In this document: piece by piece, positions 32,891-43,709 of the stretch
Position numbering within the stretch: the stretch's first letter is position 1
Layout of the letters: every line of letters starts with the position of its first letter
Origin: Verrucomicrobiales bacterium
Lineage (GTDB): Bacteria; Verrucomicrobiota; Verrucomicrobiia; Limisphaerales; UBA9464
Length of the DNA: 46,973 nucleotides
Direction of reading: 5' to 3'
Assembly: GCA_027489875.1 (NCBI GenBank)
Contig: JAIXZE010000382.1
Location: forward strand, 1 to 46,973
The notes under the pieces: model-generated
The model's database searches: none
The model's input: the letters and a program-made list of their open reading frames with translations, nothing else
What the model was told of the DNA's origin: nothing
Made by a program: the position numbers and the translations under genes

Positions 32891-35800
32891 ATGAGAAATT
32901 CCACCCTCCAGACCGGGGCCATTGCAGGCCTGGTCCTCACCCTGGGTGCTGGTTCAACCTTCGCAGGAACGACGGCGCTGCCGGCCGGTCTTGCTTTGAA
33001 TCCCAGCACCTCCAGCAATCGCGGATTCGTCGTGCGTGCCTTCCAGGCACCCGCAGGAACCGCGGTTGACAACAACTTCGTCCGGGCCCTGGCCCAGATC
33101 AACGGAACCCTCAAGGATGCCACCGGCACCCTGATTCCGAATGACGCCACCCCCGGTGGCGAGTCCGGCGGCAGACACTTCGTCGACACCGTCAATTTCG
33201 AGCGCGAGGGCGCGCCCTTCGACCTGAGCGATCTGGACGGGAACTACCTCACGTCTTTCACCCCCAACTATTTTCCAGGCATTCCCGGTGCATCTGCCAG
33301 CACCGAGGGTTTCGCGGTTGAAATCGTCGGCTTCGTTGAACTGCCGGCGGGATCCACCACCTTCGGCGTGACGGTCGCCACCGATCGTACCGACGTGAAC
33401 GACGACGACTCCTACGTCGTCACGGCCGGTGCGAATCCCCGGAACATCTTCGGTTTGAAGATCGGCGAGTTCGAGCGGTTCGCGCCGCCGTTCCGGTCTG
33501 ATACCCGCAACGAGAACCAATGGACGGTGACCACGACGGCGGCGGGTCTGTATCCGATGCGCCTCGTCTATTGGCAGACGGGTCGCGGTGCGAGCCTCCA
33601 GTGGTACACGGTGAACCTGGAGACGGGTTCGCGCGTCCTCTTGAATGATCCGAATGACGGGACCGCCCTGCGCGTTTTCCGTGACAGCACTTCTGTCGAA
33701 GCCAACGGACCGTATGTGGCGGCGATTTCGCCCTCCGCGGGTTCGGCCGGCAACAGTTCGGCGGCACCGATCACCGCGTTGATCGCGGACGGAGCCAGCA
33801 CGGTGGCTACGACCGGCGTGAAGCTGTTCCTGAACGATGCTGCGGTGACGCCGCAGGTGTTGAGCAAGGCCGACGGCAAGACGACGGTTGAGTACAGCCC
33901 GAACGCTTCCCGGACCACGGCGGACAACGCCGTGCGCCTTGTGTACACGGACTCCCTGTCCCTCGCCCGCACGTCCTCGTGGAATTTCGGGATCACGGTT
34001 TCCGGTGGGTCCAGCACCCGGTTGGCTGGCCAATGGGACTTCGATTCCGGTGACCTGCGAGCGACCGTCGGTACTCCGCTGGAGTACCTCGGCGGCGTCG
34101 GCGGTGCGACCCAGACCAAGACGGTGTTCGGTACGACCACGGCCCTTGGTGTGGCGGACATCGGCGGCCGCGCGGCCAGGATCATGGAAGTGCCCGGTGA
34201 TGTGACCCGCGAGATCGGTTACATCATGACCCACGGCATCGCTCCGAACGGCGGCGGTACGCGCGTCAACCAGTACACGCTCATCATGGACGTCCTCGTG
34301 GATACGAGCGGTCCCGGTGCGGCGTCCCTGTGGCAGACCAGTTCCTTGAACAATACGGATGACGGCGACCTGTTCTGGCAGGGCAACAACTTCGGTCAGG
34401 GTGGTGGTGGCTACAACGGCCGCGGCACCTTCACCGCCGGTGAATGGCACCGCGTGGTGGCCGCGTACGACATGGCGGCGACCCCGCCGGTCGTGACCAA
34501 GTACGTCGACGGCATCAAGCAGGACGATTGGACGGCCAACCAAGGGCTCGACGCCCCCCGTCGCAGTCTGCTGTCCCAGGCGCTCCTGTTCGCCGACGGC
34601 GACCAGGACGAACGCCGCAAGATGTGGGTCAACTCGATCCAGATCCGCGCCGGCAAGATCAGCGACGCCGAAGCAGCGATCCTCGCTGGACCGGACGCCG
34701 ACGGCATCCCGACGACCCTCCGCAGCGCGAATGTGGCCGGTCAATGGGACTTCAACTTCGGTGACCTGGGCGCCTCGATTGGCAAGCCGTTGAGCTACCT
34801 CGACGGTCCCGGCGGCACCACCCAGACCGGTACGGTCTACGGCACGGCCTCCTCCTTCGGCATCGACCTGATCAACGGGGAAGACCCGAAGGTCATGCAG
34901 GTTCCGGGCGCGCTGGATCGCAACATCGGTTACATCGTTGACCACGGCATCGCCCCCAACGGTGGCGGTACCCGCGTGAACCAGTACACGCTGATCATGG
35001 ACGTGTACGTGGACACGACCGGACCTGGTGCGGCTTCGCTGTGGCAGACCAGCTCGTTGGGCAACACCGACGACGGTGATCTGTTCTGGCAGGGCAGCAA
35101 CTTCGGTCAGGGCGGCGGCGGCTACAACGGCCGCGGCACATTCACCGCCGGTGCGTGGCATCGCGTGGTGGCGGCCTACGACATGGCCGCGACACCGCCG
35201 GTCGTCGTGAAGTATGTCGACGGCATCAAGCAGGACGAGTGGACGGCCAATCAGGGCCTCGACGCCCCCCGTCGCGCAATGGCCGACAAGGCCCTCCTGT
35301 TCGCCGACGGCGACCAGGACGAACGCCGCATGATGTATGTCAATTCCGTGCAGATCCGTTCCGGTCGGTTGACTGACGCGCAGATCGTCGCGCTGGGCGG
35401 ACCTTCGGCGGCTGGCATCCCGGCTTACATCGCCCCGACGACCGTCACCGGTCAGTGGGACTTCGAATTCGGTGATCTCGCTGCCACGGTGGGCGCGCCC
35501 CTGTCTTACCTGGACGGTGCCGAAGGCCTGACCAAGACGGGCACGGAATACGGCACGGCGACCTCCTTCGGTCTCGAACAGATCGGTGGCCAGGACGTGA
35601 AGGTCATGAAGGTTCCGGGCGACCTCGACCGCAACATTGGCTACGTCATGGATCATCGCATCGCGCCCAACGGCGGCGGCACGCGCGTGAACCAATACAC
35701 CCTGATCCTCGACATCTGGGTCGACACCGCCGGGCCTGGCGCGGCCTCGCTGTGGCAGACCAGCTCCGCTTCCAACACCGATGACGGCGACCTGTTCTGG

Positions 35801-36349
35801 CAGGGCAACAACTTCGGTCAGGGCGGCGGTGGCTACAACGGCACGGGAGCCTTCACCGCCGGTGCCTGGCACCGCGTGGTCGCCGCTTACGACATGGCCG
35901 CGACACCGCCGGTCGTAGTGAAGTACGTCGACGGCATCTTCCAGGACAACTGGACCGCCAATCAGGGCCGCGACAACACCCGCCGCTCGCTCGCTCCGAC
36001 GGCCCTTCTGTTCGCCGACGGCGACCAGGACGAACGCCGCGTGATGTACGTGAACTCGGTGCAGATCCGGAACGGCCGGCTCAGCAACGCCGAGATCGAA
36101 GCCATGGGCGGACCCTCGCCTGCCGGTATCCCGGTGGTTCTCCCGGTGCTCCCGCCGGTGATTCCCCCGACGGTCACGGTGGCGCGTGGAGCGTCCTCGA
36201 TCACGGTCTCGTGGCCGGCTGACAGCCTCCTGAAGCTGCAGTCCGCTCCGTCCGTCAGCGGTCCCTGGACCGCCGTTCCGGGCGTCACGGGCAACTCCGC
36301 CACGCTGAACTCCAGCACGGGCGATCTGTTCCTCCGCCTCGGCCAGTAA
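32891..36349 (+). CDS. Secreted protein: PA14-like region, three LamG-like repeats, C-terminal Fn3/Ig-like domain
   Basis: 1152 residues from the ATG at 32891 (MRNSTLQTGAIAGLVLTLGA, signal peptide to about 25). The frame opens at 32801, but those codons lack a signal sequence. Residues ~60-275 resemble a PA14/beta-sandwich (YLTSFTPNYFPG, VTVATDRTDVNDDDSYVVTA, YPMRLVYWQTGRGASLQWYT). Next come three repeats starting at residues 380, 617 and 854, each exactly 237 residues apart and each a LamG/concanavalin-like unit (GQWDF, GIAPNGGGTRVNQYTLIMD, ASLWQTSS, GDLFWQG, WHRVVAAYDM, LLFADGDQDERR, VNSVQIR). The protein ends in a ~60-residue domain (VTVARGASSITVSWPAD, ending LFLRLGQ). Likely surface or secreted and ligand-binding, possibly polysaccharide; no catalytic motif seen. 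Followed by a strong terminator. Confidence 0.9.
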   Translation: MRNSTLQTGAIAGLVLTLGAGSTFAGTTALPAGLALNPSTSSNRGFVVRAFQAPAGTAVDNNFVRALAQINGTLKDATGTLIPNDATPGGESGGRHFVDTVNFEREGAPFDLSDLDGNYLTSFTPNYFPGIPGASASTEGFAVEIVGFVELPAGSTTFGVTVATDRTDVNDDDSYVVTAGANPRNIFGLKIGEFERFAPPFRSDTRNENQWTVTTTAAGLYPMRLVYWQTGRGASLQWYTVNLETGSRVLLNDPNDGTALRVFRDSTSVEANGPYVAAISPSAGSAGNSSAAPITALIADGASTVATTGVKLFLNDAAVTPQVLSKADGKTTVEYSPNASRTTADNAVRLVYTDSLSLARTSSWNFGITVSGGSSTRLAGQWDFDSGDLRATVGTPLEYLGGVGGATQTKTVFGTTTALGVADIGGRAARIMEVPGDVTREIGYIMTHGIAPNGGGTRVNQYTLIMDVLVDTSGPGAASLWQTSSLNNTDDGDLFWQGNNFGQGGGGYNGRGTFTAGEWHRVVAAYDMAATPPVVTKYVDGIKQDDWTANQGLDAPRRSLLSQALLFADGDQDERRKMWVNSIQIRAGKISDAEAAILAGPDADGIPTTLRSANVAGQWDFNFGDLGASIGKPLSYLDGPGGTTQTGTVYGTASSFGIDLINGEDPKVMQVPGALDRNIGYIVDHGIAPNGGGTRVNQYTLIMDVYVDTTGPGAASLWQTSSLGNTDDGDLFWQGSNFGQGGGGYNGRGTFTAGAWHRVVAAYDMAATPPVVVKYVDGIKQDEWTANQGLDAPRRAMADKALLFADGDQDERRMMYVNSVQIRSGRLTDAQIVALGGPSAAGIPAYIAPTTVTGQWDFEFGDLAATVGAPLSYLDGAEGLTKTGTEYGTATSFGLEQIGGQDVKVMKVPGDLDRNIGYVMDHRIAPNGGGTRVNQYTLILDIWVDTAGPGAASLWQTSSASNTDDGDLFWQGNNFGQGGGGYNGTGAFTAGAWHRVVAAYDMAATPPVVVKYVDGIFQDNWTANQGRDNTRRSLAPTALLFADGDQDERRVMYVNSVQIRNGRLSNAEIEAMGGPSPAGIPVVLPVLPPVIPPTVTVARGASSITVSWPADSLLKLQSAPSVSGPWTAVPGVTGNSATLNSSTGDLFLRLGQ
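34028..36130 (+). repeat. Three in-frame 711-bp tandem repeats inside the secreted-protein gene
   Basis: The units begin at 34028, 34739 and 35450, giving a period of exactly 711 bp (237 codons). Long stretches are near-identical at the DNA level, for example CTGTTCGCCGACGGCGACCA occurs in all three, as do segments around GGCGGCGGTACGCGCGT with few changes. This points to recent duplication or ongoing sequence exchange among units. Confidence 0.85.
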
Positions 36350-36368
36350 GCCGTTGCGTCTCATTCAC

Positions 36369-36397
36369 GGCCCCGTCCTCCTGGACGGGGCCTTTTT
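36369..36397 (+). terminator. Rho-independent terminator of the LamG-repeat protein gene
   Basis: Perfect 10-bp stem (GGCCCCGTCC, 36369-36378; complement 36383-36392), TCCT loop and five T residues (36393-36397). It lies about 20 bp after the stop codon at 36349. Confidence 0.93.
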
Positions 36398-36520
36398 GTT
36401 GGTTTGCCCCAGCCTCCTGACGTTGGGTAGCCAACGAGGTCACGAGGCTGAGTGTCACGTCCTGGATGAAAGTTGTGACCGCAGGTGCTGACACCGGAAG
36501 TCCAAGGTGGTGGATCCTGG

Positions 36521-36722
36521 GTACGCCGGAGGCGTTGAAGCGGATACGGGGTGCGAAGCAACCCCGGGTTCGGGTGGCTCAAGGAGTCACCAACCCCGGC
36601 AGGGGTTGAAGACTGCCGGATCTTCGCACCCCTCCGGGGTGCGGATTCACAATCGACACGCCAATCCCCGGCTGCGTGCTTCGCACGACCCGAGGTTATC
36701 GGCTGCAACGCCTCCGGCGTAC
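36521..36722. repeat. Family-5 long inverted repeat with nested hairpins
   Basis: Outer arms of 26 bp (GTACGCCGGAGGCGTTGAAG... at 36521-36546 and its near-complement at 36697-36722, 24 of 26 matching). Inside are hairpin 36591-36608 (CAACCCC/GGGGTTG) and hairpin 36625-36643 (CGCACCCC/GGGGTGCG). A further partially matching segment (GTGCGAAGCA, on opposite strands near 36552 and 36676) continues the arms inward. No protein-coding frame is convincing. It occupies the first part of the 500-bp gap before the sugar dehydrogenase gene. Confidence 0.75.
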
Positions 36723-36743
36723 AGACCTCCTGGATCGGACACC

Positions 36744-36870
36744 CCCCGCCGGGTGGGGGCACCCGGCCTTCAACGGTTTGTAGGCCGGGTGCCCTCACCC
36801 GGCGGGGATGGGGATGCGCCGCGTGGGGGCACGCGGCCTGCAAGGGGAGTTGCCAACTCCCAGATTCCAG
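36744..36870 (+). repeat. Family-2 perfect REPIN plus family-3 segment
   Basis: 36744-36807 is a 64-bp near-perfect palindrome built of two family-2 hairpins (GCCGGGTG-GGGG-CACCCGGC, then GCCGGGTG-CCCT-CACCCGGC) facing each other around the spacer CTTCAACGGTTTGTAG. A third hairpin follows at 36818-36837 (GCCGCGTG/CACGCGGC), then a family-3 segment (GTTGCCAACTCCCAGATTCC, 36849-36868). It completes the gap up to the stop of the sugar dehydrogenase gene. Confidence 0.78.
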
Positions 36871-36906
36871 AACTGTGCGTAGGCCAACTGCCAACGGGAA
36901 CCCCCA

Positions 36907-39585
36907 TTACGGCCGCCACAACTGGATCCGGTAGAACCCCGTGGTTCCTTCCGTCGGAAGCGCCAGGGATTGCTCGAAAGCTTCCGCCCGGAACAGGGGT
37001 TCGTTGACGGGAATATCCAGCGGTTCCCACGTGCCAGTCAGGGTGTCCATCGCCTCGATCCGACTGGTCGTGTTTGCGGGAACGGTCCAGCGAAGGGTCG
37101 GGCCCGTCGTATCCATGGAAAATCCTGGCCGCCACCGGGATTCCGGCCGGGTGGGATCGGTCCCCGTGAGAAACTCCAGGTAATCGGGATCCCCGTCGCG
37201 GTCGGTGTCGGTGGTGCGATTGGGATTCGCCGGGGTGTTCGCTCCCAGATGGCCTTCGAGCCATTCCGGGAAGGTGGGTTGGTTGGTGAGCGAATGGATC
37301 CACGTCGTGAGCAGCGCGGCCCCTGCATCATCGACCTCGTTGGAACCGACCGGCGGCATCCGGCGACCATCCCGGCGGGCCATGCGATCGAGCAGGGCGG
37401 AGGCCGACGGGTTGCCCGGCGCGATCACGCGGGTGTCCGCACCGCCGTGCGGACTGGCGAGCGGACCGCGGATCAGACCGGCGAGGTCGGTGGGTGTGGA
37501 GGCCCGCGCGTCCCAGAGACCGCCGCCGAGTGCGCCCGGTTGATGGCAGAAGGCGCAGTTCACATCGAGGTAGCGTCGGACCTTCCATTCGGTGCTTTCG
37601 GCAACGGCGGGCGGAGCGAACGTGGCGAGCGTGTGCAACCCTGCCGGCGCGTTTGTCAGGTACCCGGCGGCGATGAACGCTCCAATCTGGTTGGTGCGGA
37701 CTTCGCCAGGGTAGGCGGCGAGCAGGTTCAACTGGCGCGTGTGGAAGCTGAGGGAACCACCGGCGTTGGCGTTGTGGCAGATCAGGCATTCCGTGCGGCT
37801 CGGATAGCGCCAGACCTGTTCGCGCACCTGGTCGCCGTCCCGGATGGTAAGCGTCTCGTCCGCACCGGCATCGGGCACGAGCACCGCGTTGGTCGGCGAG
37901 TTCCAGCGGTAGGTGACGCCGTAGACGCCGTTGGACATGCGGACGAGGAACCGGGTTTCGAGTCGTTTGCGTGATTCCGGGACGCCATTGGTGAGTTCGA
38001 GTTCGAAGTGCTTCATCCACACGGTGCCGACGGGCGTGGTCCAGGCCCCGTCTGCGCGGAAGCCGGCGTAGGTGTTCGTGGGCAGGTGGAACCACCGGGA
38101 TTTGTGCGCGTGGTCGGACCAGAACGGCAGGTTGACGTCGTAGGCCGTGAAGGCCGGCGAAACCTGCATCGCGGCTGTGTCCGTGAGGGCACCGGTGTCG
38201 GCGAGCGTTGGCGGGAAGGCGGTTCCCGGAACCACCGCGCCCGCTTGGAGTCGCATGACCCGGCCGGCAGACAATTGCGCGGCGAGGATGTCGCCGTTCG
38301 AAGGATCGATGCCAAAGCCCGCGACGCCGGACAGCCCCGTCAATCGTTCCACCCTGGGAGCCGCACCCGGGTTGCGGCGGAGGGACCAGATGTTTCCGCT
38401 GACGTAGTCGCCGTAGATGTAGGCCCCGTGCAGCGCGGAAATGCGGGAACCGCGATACACGCGTCCACCCGTGATGGAGTTGCCGCGGTCCACGCCGGAG
38501 CCGTGGGCGTAAACGTGGACGGGCGCGACGTAATTGAAGGACGGCTGGGTCAGGAATCCCGTCGGCATGCCGCTGCGCGGTCCGGGGACGTTGCCTTCGC
38601 GGAACGGCCAGCCGTGGTTTGCGCCGCGTCGGCTCACGAAGATCATTTCCCAGCGGTCCTGGCCGACATCGGCAATCCACAGCTCCCCGGTCACCGGATC
38701 AAACGAGAACCGCCACGGATTGCGCAGTCCGGTGACGAAGAACTCCGTCCGGACGCGCGAAGCAGTGATCGGCGATCCATTGAACGAGGTAGCCCCGATG
38801 AACGGGTTGTCCGCCGGGATGGCGTAGTTGGTGGTGATCATCCACGCATTCGCGGCGTTGTTCAGGTCGCGGTTCGGCGGCAACGACCCCGGGCGTCGAT
38901 CGACATCGATGCGAAGCAGTCCCGCGAACAGGTCGCGGTCGATGCGTTGTCCGTTGTTGTAGGAATCGTTGGCCCCGCCTTCGTCGCCAACGGCGACGTA
39001 CAGGAAGCCATCGGGGCCGAAGTGGAGGTCGCCGCCGTTGTGGTTGTTGGCTTCATCGCGTTGGGCGAAGAGCCGGACCTCGGAGCCGTGGTCACCGCGG
39101 TTGGGATCGGTGGCGGAGACGCGGAACTCGCTGACGACGTCGTGATCCGTCCGGGTGGCGGTGTGGCCGGTGGCCATGGACCGGTAGACGAAGAGACGGC
39201 CGTTCTCGGCGTAACGGGGGTGGAAGGCGAGTCCGAGGACGCCCTGTTCGCTCGCCGTGCGCAGGTTGGTGCTGAGGTTGAGGAAGACGGTGCGGGTGGG
39301 GCGGGCAAGATTCGTGATGACGATGATGTTGCCGGTCTTCTCGACGACAAACAGGCGGTTGGTTTCGCCCGGCGGCGAGGCGATGGCGAGCGGTTGGCTG
39401 AAGGTCACCCCGGGAAGGGCATCGGCGAACGTGTAGGCCGTGCGGGGTGGTTGGGGCGGGAGACCGGTGAATGCCGTGGTGGGCCGCGCGGGGATCTGAG
39501 CCCAGGTCGCGTGACCCAGGCCGATCATCGCGACGAGGGTAGGTAACCATCCGGTGAGTCGATGGAGGAGGTTCCGCATAGCCAT
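36907..39585 (-). CDS. PQQ-dependent sugar dehydrogenase fused to a diheme region
   Basis: 892 residues from the ATG at 39585 (MAMRNLLHRLTGWLPTLVAM; signal peptide to about 30; AAGG eight bases upstream). Residues ~45-450 are a six-blade GSDH-type glucose/sorbosone dehydrogenase propeller (LAIASPPGETNRLFVVEKTG, GVLGLAFHPRYAENGRLFVY, NNHNGGDLHFGPDGFLYVAV, FVTGLRNPWRFSFDPVTGEL, HGWPFREGN). Residues ~460-760 resemble the conserved HNE_0200/TIGR03806 region (FPPTLADTGAL, VNLPFWSDHAHKSRWFHLP), with heme sites CLICH (~600) and CAFCH (~676). An EF-hand-like DTDRDGDPDYLEF follows, then a C-terminal Fn3/Ig-like tail (GFYRIQLWRP). Probably periplasmic or surface oxidation of a sugar or polyol, with electrons leaving through the hemes; substrate unknown. 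Confidence 0.9.
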   Translation of the reverse strand: MAMRNLLHRLTGWLPTLVAMIGLGHATWAQIPARPTTAFTGLPPQPPRTAYTFADALPGVTFSQPLAIASPPGETNRLFVVEKTGNIIVITNLARPTRTVFLNLSTNLRTASEQGVLGLAFHPRYAENGRLFVYRSMATGHTATRTDHDVVSEFRVSATDPNRGDHGSEVRLFAQRDEANNHNGGDLHFGPDGFLYVAVGDEGGANDSYNNGQRIDRDLFAGLLRIDVDRRPGSLPPNRDLNNAANAWMITTNYAIPADNPFIGATSFNGSPITASRVRTEFFVTGLRNPWRFSFDPVTGELWIADVGQDRWEMIFVSRRGANHGWPFREGNVPGPRSGMPTGFLTQPSFNYVAPVHVYAHGSGVDRGNSITGGRVYRGSRISALHGAYIYGDYVSGNIWSLRRNPGAAPRVERLTGLSGVAGFGIDPSNGDILAAQLSAGRVMRLQAGAVVPGTAFPPTLADTGALTDTAAMQVSPAFTAYDVNLPFWSDHAHKSRWFHLPTNTYAGFRADGAWTTPVGTVWMKHFELELTNGVPESRKRLETRFLVRMSNGVYGVTYRWNSPTNAVLVPDAGADETLTIRDGDQVREQVWRYPSRTECLICHNANAGGSLSFHTRQLNLLAAYPGEVRTNQIGAFIAAGYLTNAPAGLHTLATFAPPAVAESTEWKVRRYLDVNCAFCHQPGALGGGLWDARASTPTDLAGLIRGPLASPHGGADTRVIAPGNPSASALLDRMARRDGRRMPPVGSNEVDDAGAALLTTWIHSLTNQPTFPEWLEGHLGANTPANPNRTTDTDRDGDPDYLEFLTGTDPTRPESRWRPGFSMDTTGPTLRWTVPANTTSRIEAMDTLTGTWEPLDIPVNEPLFRAEAFEQSLALPTEGTTGFYRIQLWRP

Positions 39586-39605
39586 GGCGGAACCTTGCCC
39601 GTGAA

Positions 39606-39732
39606 GTTGCCAGGCGCCAGTACCCAGATTCCAGATTCCGACGCCGCGTGGGGCCACGCGGCCTACAACGGGCTGAAGGCCGGGTGCCCTCACCTGGCGG
39701 GGATGGAGATGCGCCGCGTGGGGGCACGCTGC
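39606..39732 (+). repeat. Family-3 segment followed by three family-2 hairpins
   Basis: Family-3 sequence at 39606-39640 (GTTGCCAGGCGCCAGTACCC, then AGATTCCAGATTCCG). It is followed by hairpins 39643-39662 (GCCGCGTG/CACGCGGC), 39679-39698 (GCCGGGTG/CACCTGGC, inverted loop CCCT) and 39713-39732 (GCCGCGTG/CACGCTGC). The same family-3-next-to-family-2 pairing occurs at 10262-10387 and 36744-36870. It lies between two divergent genes. Confidence 0.72.
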
Positions 39733-39805
39733 CTACAACGGGAACTTCCACATGACCTCAATCAGGGTCTTGTGCAAAGGGTGGGGGCTGGGCCAACAAT
39801 GGGGG

Positions 39806-41137
39806 GTGATCTCCCTCCCCGGTTCATCGCGACGATTCTGCGACGGCGTGTCGCGGCGTAATTTCCTGCGCATCGGGACCCTCGGAATGGGGGGCATTGC
39901 CCTGCCGCAGCTGTTGCAGGCCGAATCCGACTCCGGGCTTCGGTCCGGCCACAAGGCCGTGATCATGGTCTACCTGCCGGGTGGACCGCCGCATCAGGAC
40001 ACCTTCGATCTCAAGTTGGACGCCCCTTCCGAGATCCGCGGCGAGTTCCGTCCGATCCCCACCAACCTTCCCGGCCTCCAGATCTGCGAGCATCTGCCCC
40101 TGCTGGCCCGGTTGGCGGACAAGTACACGGTGATCCGGTCCATCGCCGACGGCATCGATGATCACTCCGATTTCATGTGCCAGACCGGGCGTCGGAAGAA
40201 CAACGCGCCCCCGGGCGGTTGGCCCACCATGGGGGCCTGCGTGTCCCGGACCCTGGGATCGGCCGATGGCGTTCCTGCGTTCGTGGGACTGGAGCCGCGG
40301 ATGCAGCACCGGCCTTACAACGCCGCGAATGCCGGTTTCGCCGGTGTCGCCAATGACGCCTTCCGTCCCGCGGCCGATGCCAAGGGCGACATGGTCCTGA
40401 ATGGGATCACGCCAGAGCGGTTGAGCGACCGGCGCGGATTGCTGGAGGAACTCGACCGGTTCCGTCGGGACGTGGACGGCAGCGGCCTGATGGCCGGGTT
40501 GGATGGATTCAACCGTCAGGCCTTTGGGATGCTGACGTCGAGCCGGTTGCTGCAGGCGCTGGATCTGTCGAAGGAGGATCCGAAGGTCCTCGCGCGCTAC
40601 GGCAAGGGGGACCCGAAGGTGCATGGCGACGCCGCGCCCATGCTGAACGAACAGTTCTGCGTCGCCCGGCGCCTGGTGGAGGCGGGTGCCCGGTTCGTCA
40701 CCGTCGCGTACGGGTTCTGGGATTACCACGGCAACAACTTCGGCAACGCCCGCAACGACCTTCCCATGTTCGATCAGGCCTTGAGTGCGCTGATCGAGGA
40801 CATCCACCAACGTGGGCTGGCCAAGGACGTCACCGTCATCGCCTGGGGCGAGTTCGGCCGTTCCCCGACCATCAACAAGGACGGCGGCCGCGATCACTGG
40901 CCGCGCGTGACCAACGCCCTCCTCGCCGGCGGCGGTTTGCGCCACGGCCAGGTCATCGGAGCCACCGACCGCCTCGGCGGCGAACCCTCCGAACGCCCCG
41001 TCCTCTTCGGTGAAGTATTCGCTACCCTTTACCATTCCCTCGGCATCGACGTGAACAAGGTCACGCTGCCGGACCTCACCGGCCGCCCCCAGTTCCTCGT
41101 GCCCGACGGCTGCCAACCCCTCCGCGAGATGGTGTGA
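39806..41137 (+). CDS. DUF1501 protein with twin-arginine signal
   Basis: 443 residues from a GTG at 39806 (MISLPGSSRRFCDGVSRRNF). An in-frame ATG at 39752 is possible, but the shorter start fits family N-termini better. Tat signal: SRRNFLRIGTLGMGGIALPQLL. DUF1501 proteins have a sulfatase/alkaline-phosphatase-like fold. Conserved segments seen are VIMVYLPGGPPHQDTFDLK, IADGIDDHSDF, WDYHGNNF, VTVIAWGEFGRSPTINKDGG and RDHWPRVTNALLAGGG. Family knowledge does not give a firm substrate. It is the first gene of a four-gene plus-strand set (13 bp to the next). The Tat signal means export after folding, usually with a metal cofactor. Confidence 0.9.
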   Translation: MISLPGSSRRFCDGVSRRNFLRIGTLGMGGIALPQLLQAESDSGLRSGHKAVIMVYLPGGPPHQDTFDLKLDAPSEIRGEFRPIPTNLPGLQICEHLPLLARLADKYTVIRSIADGIDDHSDFMCQTGRRKNNAPPGGWPTMGACVSRTLGSADGVPAFVGLEPRMQHRPYNAANAGFAGVANDAFRPAADAKGDMVLNGITPERLSDRRGLLEELDRFRRDVDGSGLMAGLDGFNRQAFGMLTSSRLLQALDLSKEDPKVLARYGKGDPKVHGDAAPMLNEQFCVARRLVEAGARFVTVAYGFWDYHGNNFGNARNDLPMFDQALSALIEDIHQRGLAKDVTVIAWGEFGRSPTINKDGGRDHWPRVTNALLAGGGLRHGQVIGATDRLGGEPSERPVLFGEVFATLYHSLGIDVNKVTLPDLTGRPQFLVPDGCQPLREMV

Positions 41138-41150
41138 GCCCCACCTCCCC

Positions 41151-43706
<2,556 letters not shown>

Positions 43707-43709
43707 GCC

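Noticed and set aside
32954..36364. Minus-strand 1136-codon open frame opposite the LamG-repeat gene
   Set aside because: Arg/His/Val-rich composition with repeats that simply mirror the coding repeats on the plus strand, and no signal or domain.
36507..37007. Plus-strand open frames through the palindromic gap before the sugar dehydrogenase
   Set aside because: The translations are of hairpin repeats and the end of the opposite gene; there are no start signals or domains.
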